Shown: positions 33,129-41,578 of the stretch, piece after piece
How positions within the stretch are numbered: the stretch's first letter is position 1
Layout of the letters: each line of letters starts with the position of its first letter
Source of the DNA: Mucilaginibacter psychrotolerans
GTDB taxonomy: Bacteria; Bacteroidota; Bacteroidia; Sphingobacteriales; Sphingobacteriaceae
Reading direction: 5' to 3'
Assembly: GCF_004519315.1 (NCBI RefSeq)
Contig: NZ_SOZE01000024.1
Coordinates: 1 to 64,000, forward strand
Length of the DNA stretch: 64,000 nt
The notes under the pieces: model-generated
The model's database searches: none
The model's input: only the letters and a program-made list of their open reading frames with translations
Told to the model about the DNA's origin: nothing
Translations under genes and position numbers: made by a program

Positions 33129-35090
33129 TTACAACACCCTTGTCAGGGTCACCGCATCGGGAGAGGTAAGCATCAGCGGTACTTTTTCTATGGTTACGAA
33201 GCTCAGGTCGAGGCCAAAGTTGCGCTCTTCGGATAAGCTTATCTTTTTGAGGTGCGAGTAGATGAACATCACCACCTTTTCATAAAACGACAGGTTATGC
33301 GAGCGCGACAACACCTTCTCTATCACCACAAACCTGAAATCGCCTACGATCTTGTGCTTGTTCAATGATTTATAGGTGCTGGTGATATCCACTTCGCCGT
33401 TCTTTACCAAATCTTCTACCACCTTGCGGAACAGCAGGTTGATCTGTTGCTCTACGCGGAAGCCCAGCTTAAAGTCTACACGGATGAGCTTGCCAGGTAT
33501 TAGGAAGTCTACCTCGTATTCGCTTTTGTAAGGCTCATCCACCACATCCACGTGTACCAGCCAGTAAACATCGGCGCGTTTGGGCTGTTTTTGCAGTATA
33601 GAGTAAATGATCTTCGATTCCACCTCGGAGTTGAAGTTGGCACTGGTAAGGTAAATAAGCTGTGAGGCGTATTTGGGTACGCTTTCGTCTTCGCTCATCT
33701 CTTTGATGATGTTGAAGTAATCATCAATCTCGATGAATTTAACATAGCGATTCTTGATTTTGCGCGCCATGTGCCAGGTCCACATAATAACGAACAGGCC
33801 GGCACCTATAGATAACGTAAACCAACCACCATGAATGAATTTCACCAGGTTACCCAGTAAAAAGGTTCCTTCTATCACCAGGTATAGCGTAAGGAAGGTA
33901 GCGATGATATAGGTTGGTACCTTTTTACGCTGCAAAAATTTGGATACCAGTATGGTAGTCATGAGCATGGCTACAGTAATACTTAAGCCGTAGGCCGCTT
34001 CCATTTTTGCAGAGTGGCGGAACAACACCACCACGCCAATACAGCCGAAGCAAAGCAGCCAGTTTACGCTGGGCACATATAATTGCCCTTTTTGCTCGCT
34101 TGGGTAGTTTATCTTCACTTTTGGCCATAAGTTAAGCCTAACGGCTTCGGCAATCAGCGTAAACGAACCAGATATAAGCGCCTGCGAGGCTATAACCGCC
34201 GCAACTGTAGCTATACCTATACCGAATGGCAGGAACCAGGTTGGCATAATGGTGTAGAACGGGTTCAGCTTGTTTAGGTCTATCGACTGGCCGCTGCGTT
34301 GCAGCAACCAAACCGCCTGGCCCAGGTAATTGAGTATAAGGCAGGTTTTTACGTATATCCAGCTTATTTGTATGTTTTTGCGGCCGCAGTGGCCCAAATC
34401 TGAGTATAAAGCTTCGGCTCCGGTGGTACACAGGAACACCGCACCTAAAATAATAAAGGCATTGTAGTTGCTGGTAAGTAATTGGTAAGCATAGTAAGGG
34501 TTTAGTGCCCTTAATATAGATGGCATTTGCGCAATGTAGAAGATACCCAAAACGCCCATCATACTAAACCAGATGAACATGATAGGCCCGAAAGCCTTAC
34601 CCACCAGGGAGGTGCCGAATTGTTGAATGATGAACAGGCCGGCGATGATAGCGATTACGATCTTCACCGTAGGCAGCTCGGGGTAGTAGGTTTTTAAGCC
34701 TTCAATGGCTGATGAAATAGTGATTGGCGGGGTAATGATACCATCGGCAAGTAGCGCGCAGCCACCTATTACTGCTGGAATGATGAGCCATTTGGCTTTA
34801 CGGCGTACCAGCGAGAAGAGGGAAAAGATGCCACCTTCGCCTTTGTTATCGGCCCGGAGTGTGATTACTACATATTTCAGTGTGGTTTGGAGGGTTAGCG
34901 TCCAAAAGATGAGGGAAACGCCCCCCAGCACCAGTGTTTCTGAAATACGTTGAGAAAAGTTTGAATGTTCTGAACCAACGATGGCTTTGAAAACATAGAG
35001 GGGGGATGTACCAATATCCCCGTAGATAATTCCTAAACTAATAAGGAGCCCAGCGGCCGTTAGTTTTTGCAGATCTTTATGATTTGACAC
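33129..35090 (-). CDS. kup: KUP-family potassium uptake transporter
   Basis: 653 residues with about 12 membrane helices followed by a cytoplasmic C-terminal domain of roughly 200 residues. The N-terminal 'GIIYGDIGTSPLYVFKAIVG' is the invariant KUP signature (D and Y in G-D-x-G-T-S-P-L-Y), and 'IIFADGIITPPITISSA'-like sequence ('LLADGIITPPITISSAIEGL') is the second. It imports K+ by proton symport in homologues. Starts within about 10 bases of an AT-rich 477-base gap that should contain its promoter. Confidence 0.95.
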   Translation of the reverse strand: MSNHKDLQKLTAAGLLISLGIIYGDIGTSPLYVFKAIVGSEHSNFSQRISETLVLGGVSLIFWTLTLQTTLKYVVITLRADNKGEGGIFSLFSLVRRKAKWLIIPAVIGGCALLADGIITPPITISSAIEGLKTYYPELPTVKIVIAIIAGLFIIQQFGTSLVGKAFGPIMFIWFSMMGVLGIFYIAQMPSILRALNPYYAYQLLTSNYNAFIILGAVFLCTTGAEALYSDLGHCGRKNIQISWIYVKTCLILNYLGQAVWLLQRSGQSIDLNKLNPFYTIMPTWFLPFGIGIATVAAVIASQALISGSFTLIAEAVRLNLWPKVKINYPSEQKGQLYVPSVNWLLCFGCIGVVVLFRHSAKMEAAYGLSITVAMLMTTILVSKFLQRKKVPTYIIATFLTLYLVIEGTFLLGNLVKFIHGGWFTLSIGAGLFVIMWTWHMARKIKNRYVKFIEIDDYFNIIKEMSEDESVPKYASQLIYLTSANFNSEVESKIIYSILQKQPKRADVYWLVHVDVVDEPYKSEYEVDFLIPGKLIRVDFKLGFRVEQQINLLFRKVVEDLVKNGEVDITSTYKSLNKHKIVGDFRFVVIEKVLSRSHNLSFYEKVVMFIYSHLKKISLSEERNFGLDLSFVTIEKVPLMLTSPDAVTLTRVL

Positions 35091-35567
35091 AGCGTTTTTA
35101 AAAAGTTTACAAATTTATAAAAATTACATTAGCACAACAGTAATTTTAAAATAGGGCATAATACCGCCGCATATTTACACAATTGCATCAAAAGCCAATC
35201 ATTATTTGCATAATTTATAAACGGCATTATTAAAAAGCCTTATGATTTATTAAACTTTCAAATTATATTTAGTTTTTAAATGGCGTGGCGGGCTGATGCT
35301 CAGGTAGGTGAACTGGATTTTCTGCGTGCGGAAAAGGTTTTTTGCCCATGAGTGGCTGTTGCCGATTTATAGCACGGATATATAAAATAAACGCTGCTTA
35401 TTAAATAAGCATGCAGTAACTTAAACCATTGTGCGCCGTATAAGTCAATAGCTGCAATAACGCATAAAAAATGCTTAAATTGTTAAAAATTGTTAAAAGC
35501 ATTTAATAATTGATGATTTGACAGTTTATCGCGTACAATATTTATACTTTTGCAGGTAATATCTATT
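35091..35567. other. Divergent intergenic region between kup and the T9SS-sorted protein gene
   Basis: 477 bases, AT-rich, with no supported gene. It must contain the promoters of both divergent genes; one candidate is listed for the plus strand. No riboswitch-like (for example ydaO/c-di-AMP) structure was recognised by eye, although one would be plausible upstream of kup. Confidence 0.55.
35517..35552 (+). promoter_or_regulatory. Candidate promoter of the T9SS-sorted protein gene
   Basis: TTTG at 35517-35520 and TACTTTTG at 35545-35552 (24 bases between, slightly long). The -7 box overlaps the first in-frame ATG (35550), which favours the ATG at 35568 as the start. Confidence 0.4.
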
Positions 35568-36098
35568 ATGAGGAGAAAATTTACGAAGCTTAATTCCTGG
35601 TTTACTATCGCACTGCTTGCAGTGATGGTAAACGTTGCCTTTGCAAAGGGGATAGCCGAGCAAAAATCAGACACCTCGTACCTGAAGTATCTTAAAAGTA
35701 AACCCAAAACGGGTAGCAAAAGCATCCTGCATTTATCCCTGCCGCCCATAAAACCGGCTGCTATATCTTCTACAAAAATAGTTTTCGCGAAGCCTGTTGT
35801 TGACAAGTACCCCGGGCCGCCAATGCAGTCAGATAAAGTATTATCTAACGTGCAGGTGTACCCAAACCCGGTAAACGATGTGCTCAACGTAAAATACACC
35901 GTATCGCGCGGCGCGTTTGTGAATGTAAAAGTGATGGATGTATTGGGCAACGATGTACTTACCCTCTATTCGCAGCGTTCAGAGGCCGGCGACCAAAACA
36001 TTACCTACAACATCAACAACAAGCTATCTCGCGGTTTTTACTTCCTGCGGATAAACGTGGGTACCGAATCTATCAACAAAAGGATATCGGTACTGTAA
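35568..36098 (+). CDS. Secreted protein with type IX secretion C-terminal sorting domain
   Basis: 176 residues from ATG 35568. A signal peptide with a basic start (Arg-Arg-Lys) and hydrophobic core ends near Ala-Phe-Ala (about 28). A short linker region with Lys/Ser precedes the type A T9SS sorting domain in the last 80 residues: 'VQVYPNPVNDVLNVKYTV' then 'VKVMDVLGNDVLTLYSQRSE' and 'LSRGFYFLRINVGTESINKR'. There is almost no passenger domain between signal and sorting signal, so the mature secreted part is tiny or the protein is a reduced version of a larger one. Confidence 0.85.
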   Translation: MRRKFTKLNSWFTIALLAVMVNVAFAKGIAEQKSDTSYLKYLKSKPKTGSKSILHLSLPPIKPAAISSTKIVFAKPVVDKYPGPPMQSDKVLSNVQVYPNPVNDVLNVKYTVSRGAFVNVKVMDVLGNDVLTLYSQRSEAGDQNITYNINNKLSRGFYFLRINVGTESINKRISVL

Positions 36099-36128
36099 GG
36101 CCAGCCCCCCTGTTAAATTTCGAACACC

Positions 36129-36197
36129 GAATGCTGAATATCGAATGATGAAGTGAAAACTTCGATATTGGATAGTCGAAATTCATTATTCGATATT
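36129..36197. repeat. Self-complementary GAATATCGAAT word tract
   Basis: ATGCTGAATATCGAATGATG on the left is answered by AATTCATTATTCGATATT on the right. Same word class as 36931-37016 and as the stretch before the prenyltransferase gene (19860-19905). Confidence 0.6.
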
Positions 36198-36308
36198 AAA
36201 TCCCTTCCGCTTTATTAAACTACGAACAGAATTTTTACACTGCAATTTTCTTTCAATCGCTTTTCTAAGGGCGTATATTTTTTAGCTTTGGGGTTATTAC
36301 TGTAATGT

Positions 36309-36920
36309 ATGAAAATCATCGCCATTGGCCGCAATTATGCCGAGCATGCCAAAGAACTCAATAACCCCGTGCCCAGCGTGCCCGTTGTTTTTATGAAGCC
36401 CGATACCGCGCTACTAAAAGATAATAAACCCTTTTACCACCCCGATTTTTCGCAGGATATACACCACGAGATTGAAGTGGTACTGAAAATTTGTAAAGAG
36501 GGCAAGCACATCAGCGAGAAATTTGCCGCCAACTATTACGACGAGATTGCCCTTGGGGTAGATTTTACCGCCCGCGATATACAGGCCCGCCATAAAGAAA
36601 AAGGCCTGCCCTGGGAACTGGCCAAGGCTTTCGACAATTCGGCGCCGGTAAGTAATTTTGTACCGAAAGCGCAATTCGCGGATTTGTACCAGCTGAGCTT
36701 CAACCTGGATGTAAATGGCGAAACCCGCCAGCAAGGCAACACCAAAGATTTGCTTTTTTCTTTTGAACGCATCATCGCCTTCGTATCGCAATACATCACC
36801 CTCAAAAAAGGCGACCTGATATTCACCGGCACTCCGCAGGGTGTAGGCAAGGTTAGCATAGGCGATAAGCTTGAGGGCTACCTGGAAGGGGAGAAGATGC
36901 TTGATTTTGAGGTGAAATAG
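36309..36920 (+). CDS. Fumarylacetoacetate hydrolase (FAH) family protein
   Basis: 203 residues, the short FAH form (YcgM-like acylpyruvase/isomerase size). Metal ligands are visible: E54 and E56 in 'HHEIEVVL' and D85 in 'GVDFTARD'. 'IGRNYAEHAKELNNP' and 'GDLIFTGTPQGVGKV' are the other family blocks. Members hydrolyse or decarboxylate beta-diketo acids; a role as oxaloacetate/acylpyruvate hydrolase is likely but not certain. Precedes the M23 peptidase gene across a hairpin repeat. Confidence 0.92.
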   Translation: MKIIAIGRNYAEHAKELNNPVPSVPVVFMKPDTALLKDNKPFYHPDFSQDIHHEIEVVLKICKEGKHISEKFAANYYDEIALGVDFTARDIQARHKEKGLPWELAKAFDNSAPVSNFVPKAQFADLYQLSFNLDVNGETRQQGNTKDLLFSFERIIAFVSQYITLKKGDLIFTGTPQGVGKVSIGDKLEGYLEGEKMLDFEVK

Positions 36921-36930
36921 GAGGATTTAG

Positions 36931-37016
36931 AATATCGAATAGCGAATGCCGAATTTCCAATGATGAAGTGTTTTTCCCTTCATTATTCGATATTCAATAT
37001 TCGGTGTTCGCTATTT
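36931..37016. repeat. Strong inverted repeat of GAATATCG words between FAH and M23 genes
   Basis: Left arm 36931-36968 and right arm 36978-37016 pair over most of their length (AATAGCGAA / TTCGCTATT outside, ATGAAG / CTTCAT inside), loop about nine bases. Could form a long imperfect hairpin and act as a terminator. Confidence 0.75.
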
Positions 37017-37086
37017 ATCCAGACTATACAGATATCCCCCTAACAAAACCACCCGGTAGTGGTTATCTAAAAAATTTTAAAGAAGT

Positions 37087-38844
37087 ATGCCAGTTCGACC
37101 GTGTAGTAAGAAGAGATCGATAAAAACGAATTGTAGAACTTGCGCAGTAATCATCCTGCTACTGGTTTGCGGCAAAGCATCTCTGGCCCAGCAAACCATC
37201 CAAAGCAAACAATACCCTAAAGATGCGTTCCGTTACCCGCTCGATCTGCCACCGGTTACCGCAGGCTCCTTCGGCGAGTTGAGGCCTGCGCATTTCCACT
37301 CGGGTTTAGATTTTAAAACCATGCAGCGCACCGGGTTCCCGGTACATGCTGTTGGCGATGGCTACGTGTCGCGGATGCGCATACAATTCGGCGGCTTTGG
37401 GCAGGCCATTTATGTTACGCATCCAAACGGCTACACTTCGGTTTACGGGCATATCCAAAGTTTTACGCCGGAGGAGTTTAAATACATACGCGATTACCAG
37501 TACAAAAACCAAACCTTTGAGGCCGATATTGCCGTACCCAAAGGCATGTTCAAGGTGCTTAAGGGCGATGTGATAGCCATGTCGGGCAACGAAGGTGCAT
37601 CTGCCGGTCCGCACGTGCACTTTGAGCTGCGCGATACCCTCACTCAGGAAACCATCAACCCGCAGCTTTTCGGGCTCACGATACCTGATGAGGTGCCGCC
37701 AACCATTACCGCCATCGGCATTTATCATTTAAACGGCAACCCCTTCAGCGAGAAAACGCCCAAAGAATTCCTCAGCGTAACCGGCTCGGCGGGCAACTAT
37801 CATCTTTTGAAGCCCCAGGTACTGCAGCTTAGTGGCAACACCGGCTTCGGCATTGCCGTTACCGATCAAAACAGCGCATCTAATAATCACAATGGCGTAT
37901 ATTCCATCCAAATGAAGCTGGATGGGCAAACGGTTTACACCTTTGCCGTAGAACGTTTCGCCTTCGACCAAACGCACGCCGTAAACGCCTATACCGATTA
38001 CCCCGCATTTTTGCTTTCCCGCAGAATGATACAGAAATGCTTCATACTGCCCGGCAGCCGTATATCGCTTTATCCGCAATCGATCAACAGGGGTATCATC
38101 CCTTTCAACGATAACCAACTGCACGATGTGGAGTTCATCTGCAAGGATGTGATGGGCAATACCTCCACCGTGAAACTGAAGGTTCAGTCGAACACATCGG
38201 CAAACAACATTGCCCCGTTGAAGCCCCTGGGCACGCTGATGCATTACGACGATAATAACGACTTTTACAATGGCAAGGTGCGCGTGCAGATAATGCCCGG
38301 CAATTTGTACGATGACCTGGACTTTATGTACGATACCCAGCCCATGAAGCCCGGCGCGTATTCGGTAACGCATCGCATCCACAATAAGTTTACACCCATA
38401 CACGATGAGTACGAACTTTGGATAAAGCCCGATATGGACCTGGGCAAGTATGCCGATAAGGCGGTAATAGTAAACGCAGCTACCGGCAGCATAGGCGGCC
38501 AGTACGATGGCGGCTTTGTGAAAGCCACCGCCCATGCCTTCGGCGATTTTTATATCAAGGTCGATTCCGTGCCGCCTGTTATCACGCCCATCAACATCCG
38601 CAACGGCAGCAACCTAAAGGCCATCAGCGCGATAAAGCTGCGCATGAGCGATAATTTGTCGGGCGTGAAAAGTTTTGCCGGGAAGATTGATGGTAAATGG
38701 GTGTTGGTAGAGCGGAACTACAAAACAAAAATATTAAGTTATACTTTTACTGCCGATATTGTGCCCGGAAAACATAATTTTGAATTTACGGTGATAGATG
38801 CTAAAAACAATATCGCCACCTTTACGGCTCAATTTACACGATAA
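37087..38844 (+). CDS. M23-family metallopeptidase (peptidoglycan endopeptidase-like)
   Basis: 585 residues. A hydrophobic N-terminal export segment (about 19-35) precedes the LytM/M23 domain near 55-185: zinc ligands H71-x3-D75 in 'HFHSGLDFK', catalytic H122 in 'SVYGHI', and H176-x-H178 in 'GPHVHFELRD'. All key residues are kept, so it should be active on peptidoglycan cross-links. The remaining 400 residues form several beta-sandwich-like extracytoplasmic domains. The last codons and stop are duplicated 572 bases downstream (see the 28-bp direct repeat). Confidence 0.92.
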   Translation: MPVRPCSKKRSIKTNCRTCAVIILLLVCGKASLAQQTIQSKQYPKDAFRYPLDLPPVTAGSFGELRPAHFHSGLDFKTMQRTGFPVHAVGDGYVSRMRIQFGGFGQAIYVTHPNGYTSVYGHIQSFTPEEFKYIRDYQYKNQTFEADIAVPKGMFKVLKGDVIAMSGNEGASAGPHVHFELRDTLTQETINPQLFGLTIPDEVPPTITAIGIYHLNGNPFSEKTPKEFLSVTGSAGNYHLLKPQVLQLSGNTGFGIAVTDQNSASNNHNGVYSIQMKLDGQTVYTFAVERFAFDQTHAVNAYTDYPAFLLSRRMIQKCFILPGSRISLYPQSINRGIIPFNDNQLHDVEFICKDVMGNTSTVKLKVQSNTSANNIAPLKPLGTLMHYDDNNDFYNGKVRVQIMPGNLYDDLDFMYDTQPMKPGAYSVTHRIHNKFTPIHDEYELWIKPDMDLGKYADKAVIVNAATGSIGGQYDGGFVKATAHAFGDFYIKVDSVPPVITPINIRNGSNLKAISAIKLRMSDNLSGVKSFAGKIDGKWVLVERNYKTKILSYTFTADIVPGKHNFEFTVIDAKNNIATFTAQFTR

Positions 38845-38845
38845 A
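38818..38845. repeat. First copy of an exact 28-bp direct repeat
   Basis: Covers the last eight codons and stop of the M23 gene. Identical to 39390-39417. The two copies bracket the orphan membrane gene. Confidence 0.95.
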
Positions 38846-38857
38846 CTGAACTAATCG

Positions 38858-39373
38858 TTGAGGCAAATAATAATTGACAAAAGTATTGAGCGGGGCCGAT
38901 TGGTTTATAAATTCGACCGAAAGCTGGTAGGCGATTATACAATGAGCTTTATTTTAGGGATAGGTTTCCCAATAGTTCTTTTCATCTGGTCTTTAATAAA
39001 TCCTTACGTTTTCCGGAATGCTCCCGGTGCCGGATTTTTACTTTGCGTTATTACATGGACGCTAATAAACTACTATTATAGCATCAAGTTGGTGAAGGTT
39101 CGCATGAGGAATCCTGGCGAAAATAAAGAACAGATAATAGGCATAGTACAGCATTACTACCCCAAAGTTAATTTCACTTCCGGAATGCTATCGCTGATAA
39201 GAGGGCAAAAGCCTGAAGGCTGGGGAGGAAGAGGTAAGGTCGTTAGTATCATTATAAATGGCGACTATCTATACATAAACGTCGTGAGCACCTTTCGTGG
39301 TGGACAATTCGATGTTTTGTTCTGCGGACTCCTCAACCACCTCGAAGCTAAAGATTTGGCGAGAGCGTTCTAA
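38858..39373 (+). CDS. Membrane-associated protein of unknown function in an inserted segment
   Basis: 171 residues if the TTG at 38858 is the start (a later ATG at residue 29 would give 143). It has two adjacent hydrophobic helices (about 30-50 and 55-73), then a basic linker and a C-terminal alpha/beta segment ('VVSIIINGDYLYINVVSTFR', 'LFCGLLNHLEAKDLARAF'). No family recognised, though the layout resembles YcxB-like proteins. The gene lies between two exact 28-bp copies of the M23 gene end, so it appears to be inserted between M23 and bcp. Codon use is more AT-rich than in the flanking genes. Confidence 0.6.
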   Translation: MRQIIIDKSIERGRLVYKFDRKLVGDYTMSFILGIGFPIVLFIWSLINPYVFRNAPGAGFLLCVITWTLINYYYSIKLVKVRMRNPGENKEQIIGIVQHYYPKVNFTSGMLSLIRGQKPEGWGGRGKVVSIIINGDYLYINVVSTFRGGQFDVLFCGLLNHLEAKDLARAF

Positions 39374-39389
39374 AGGATTGAAATTTTAT

Positions 39390-39417
39390 ACCTTTACGGC
39401 TCAATTTACACGATAAA
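39390..39417. repeat. Second copy of the 28-bp direct repeat
   Basis: Identical to 38818-38845 (M23 gene end) and placed one base before the bcp start codon. No reading frame of M23 enters it here. Confidence 0.95.
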
Positions 39418-39418
39418 T

Positions 39419-39880
39419 ATGGCAACTCTTCAACCAGGCGACAAAGCCCCCGATTTTACCGCTAAGGATCAGAATGGCAAGGAAGTATCCTTGTCAGATT
39501 ATAAAGGCAAAAACCTTATCCTTTACTTTTACCCAAAGGACGATACCCCCGGTTGCACGGCAGAATCATGCGATTTCAGAGATAACTACCAATCGTTGTT
39601 GGGCCAGGGTTTCGATGTGATAGGCGTTAGTGTCGACGATGAAAAATCACACAAAAAATTCGAGACCAAATACAGCCTGCCCTTTACGCTGATAGCCGAT
39701 ACCGACCACAGCATTGTAGAAGCATATGATGTTTGGAAGGAAAAGAATATGTACGGCAAAAAGTATATGGGCACCGCGCGCACTACATTTGTGATTAATG
39801 CGGATGGCGTTATAGACCATGTGATTGATAAGGTAGATACCAAAGCCTCATCGCAGCAGGTGCTGGAGCTGGTAAAATAA
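39419..39880 (+). CDS. bcp: Thioredoxin-dependent thiol peroxidase (Bcp/PrxQ peroxiredoxin)
   Basis: 153 residues. The motif 'DDTPGCTAESCDFRD' holds peroxidatic C46 and resolving C51, the five-residue spacing of Bcp/PrxQ enzymes. The thioredoxin fold is complete ('NLILYFYPKD' at 32-41, 'TTFVINADGVIDHVI' near the end). It reduces peroxides with electrons from thioredoxin (cytoplasm). The upstream bases are a duplicate of the M23 gene end, so its original promoter context may have been the M23 gene. Confidence 0.96.
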   Translation: MATLQPGDKAPDFTAKDQNGKEVSLSDYKGKNLILYFYPKDDTPGCTAESCDFRDNYQSLLGQGFDVIGVSVDDEKSHKKFETKYSLPFTLIADTDHSIVEAYDVWKEKNMYGKKYMGTARTTFVINADGVIDHVIDKVDTKASSQQVLELVK

Positions 39881-39942
39881 CCCTGCGCCAAACATATTGA
39901 TGCAAAAAAGCTTTATATTTATTTAAAGATAAATTTTAATAG

Positions 39943-40497
39943 ATGGCCATACAGGCAGAAGACGAAGAGATTCTCAGTAAGTTTAGGGAAGATAAAACCC
40001 GCAACGAGGCATTCAACATGCTGCTGAAGAAGTATCAGCAAAAAATATACTGGCACGTGCGCCGTATGGTGATAGACCACGACGATGCCGACGACCTTAC
40101 GCAGGACGTTTTTATTAAAGTGTGGAAAAACCTGCCGGGCTTTCGTAACGATGCGCAGTTATACACCTGGATGTACCGCATTGCCACCAACGAGTGCATC
40201 ACCTTTTTAAATAAAAAGAAGCAAAAGAACAATATTTCGCTGGATGATGTGGATTACGAGTTGGCGGATACCCTATCAAGCTCTGACCAGTTCACGGGCG
40301 ACCAGATACAGCGCAAACTGCAGGAAGCCATACTTACCCTGCCCGATAAACAACGCCTTGTGTTTAACATGAAGTACTTCGACGATATGAAGTACGAGGA
40401 GATGAGCGAGGTGCTGGGCACCAGCGTCGGGGCGCTGAAAGCATCGTTTCACCTGGCTGTGAAAAAAATAGAGGCGTTTGTTACGAATACCGATTAA
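39943..40497 (+). CDS. ECF-type RNA polymerase sigma factor
   Basis: 184 residues. Region 2 ('DADDLTQDVFIKVWKNLPGF', about 47-66, then 'LYTWMYRIATNECITFL') and region 4 ('LPDKQRLVFNMKYFDDMKYE', followed by 'EVLGTSVGALKASFHLAVKK') are both present; no region 3 and no fused sensor. First gene of an apparent operon with the repeat membrane protein (51-base gap) and the Spy-like protein. The middle protein is the likely anti-sigma factor, so the sigma factor may respond to an envelope signal. Confidence 0.95.
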   Translation: MAIQAEDEEILSKFREDKTRNEAFNMLLKKYQQKIYWHVRRMVIDHDDADDLTQDVFIKVWKNLPGFRNDAQLYTWMYRIATNECITFLNKKKQKNNISLDDVDYELADTLSSSDQFTGDQIQRKLQEAILTLPDKQRLVFNMKYFDDMKYEEMSEVLGTSVGALKASFHLAVKKIEAFVTNTD

Positions 40498-40548
40498 TTA
40501 CTAAATTAGCATTAAACCTTTTGAAGTATTATTCATCTATAACAGCGT

Positions 40549-41565
40549 ATGGAAAGCGATATGGACAATAGGGAATGGGGGGACGAAGAAATGTCACTAA
40601 AACGGTTTACTAAAAATAACCCGTTCACGGTGCCGTCTGCCTATTTTGAAGAAGCCGGTCAGCGCATTTTATCATTGGTTAAATTAGATGAATTAAAAAG
40701 TATAGACCCGGCTAACGGTTTTACGGTACCTGCAAATTATTTTGACGAGCTTACGGGCAACGTTACCAGCAGGATAAATATAGGTGTAGAGGCAGATACA
40801 GCACACAGCGGCTTTGCTTTGCCCGCAAATTACTTTGACCAACTTACGGCAAACATTACCGGCAGGATAAACATAGGAATGGCTGAGGCTACCGAAGATA
40901 ACGGTTTTGCCCTGCCAGCAAACTATTTTGAGCAGCTGAGCAATAACATCACCAGCCGCATCAGTATTGAAGCTGAAGCTGACGAAGATATGGGCTATGC
41001 CCTGCCGGCAGGTTACTTCGACGAGTTGACCAGCAAGATAGAAAGCCGTATTGCGGTAGAAGAGCTTGCCAACAGAGAGGAGTTTTTTGCCGTGCCCGAG
41101 GGTTACTTTAACGATATGCAGCAGCAGATTGCCGCCCGCATTGCTGTTGAAGAGATACTTGCCGAAAAAACAACAGGCTTTACCGTGCCGGATAACTATT
41201 TCGATGTGCTAAATCGAAATATTCTTAACAAAACGGTAAACAAAGAGGTAGTTATCCGTAAAACCATTATCAGGAAGCTGTTCGCCAGCAATTCGTTTAA
41301 ATACGCAACTGCCGCTTGCCTGGCCTTGATGATTGGTACAGGCGTAATTCTACAGCAGAACGGTACTGTGGTTGTTGTTCCGGAAGCAGCGCATCAAAAG
41401 TCCTTGCTACACAACGAACTGTCTACCGTACCAGTTGACGAAATTAAAGATTACCTTGAACTGAACGTAGATGCCGGCGATGCAACCGGTATGATACAGG
41501 ATGATAAACAAATCAATACCAAAGCGCTCGCCGATGATCTGAGCGATTATATTGATGCTAACTAA
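40549..41565 (+). CDS. Membrane protein with seven PxxYF repeats, probable anti-sigma partner of the ECF sigma factor
   Basis: 338 residues. The N-terminal 230 residues contain seven copies of a unit whose core reads F-x-V/L-P-x-x-Y-F-D/E-x-L, starting at about 26, 58, 89, 120, 150, 180 and 211 (period 30-32). Most copies end with a helical I-x-x-R-I-x-I/V segment. Copies 2 to 4 are close in DNA sequence, suggesting recent tandem duplication. One membrane helix follows near 250-268 ('YATAACLALMIGTGVIL'), then about 70 acidic residues. With no signal peptide, the repeats should be cytoplasmic and the tail periplasmic, the topology of anti-sigma factors. No zinc-binding ZAS motif is present. 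Function is inferred from position. Confidence 0.75.
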   Translation: MESDMDNREWGDEEMSLKRFTKNNPFTVPSAYFEEAGQRILSLVKLDELKSIDPANGFTVPANYFDELTGNVTSRINIGVEADTAHSGFALPANYFDQLTANITGRINIGMAEATEDNGFALPANYFEQLSNNITSRISIEAEADEDMGYALPAGYFDELTSKIESRIAVEELANREEFFAVPEGYFNDMQQQIAARIAVEEILAEKTTGFTVPDNYFDVLNRNILNKTVNKEVVIRKTIIRKLFASNSFKYATAACLALMIGTGVILQQNGTVVVVPEAAHQKSLLHNELSTVPVDEIKDYLELNVDAGDATGMIQDDKQINTKALADDLSDYIDAN

Positions 41566-41578
41566 CGCGACACTTTTG

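Noticed and set aside
37729-38535. 268-codon minus-strand frame inside the M23 gene
   Set aside because: Antisense shadow; the plus strand has a complete, motif-rich protein.
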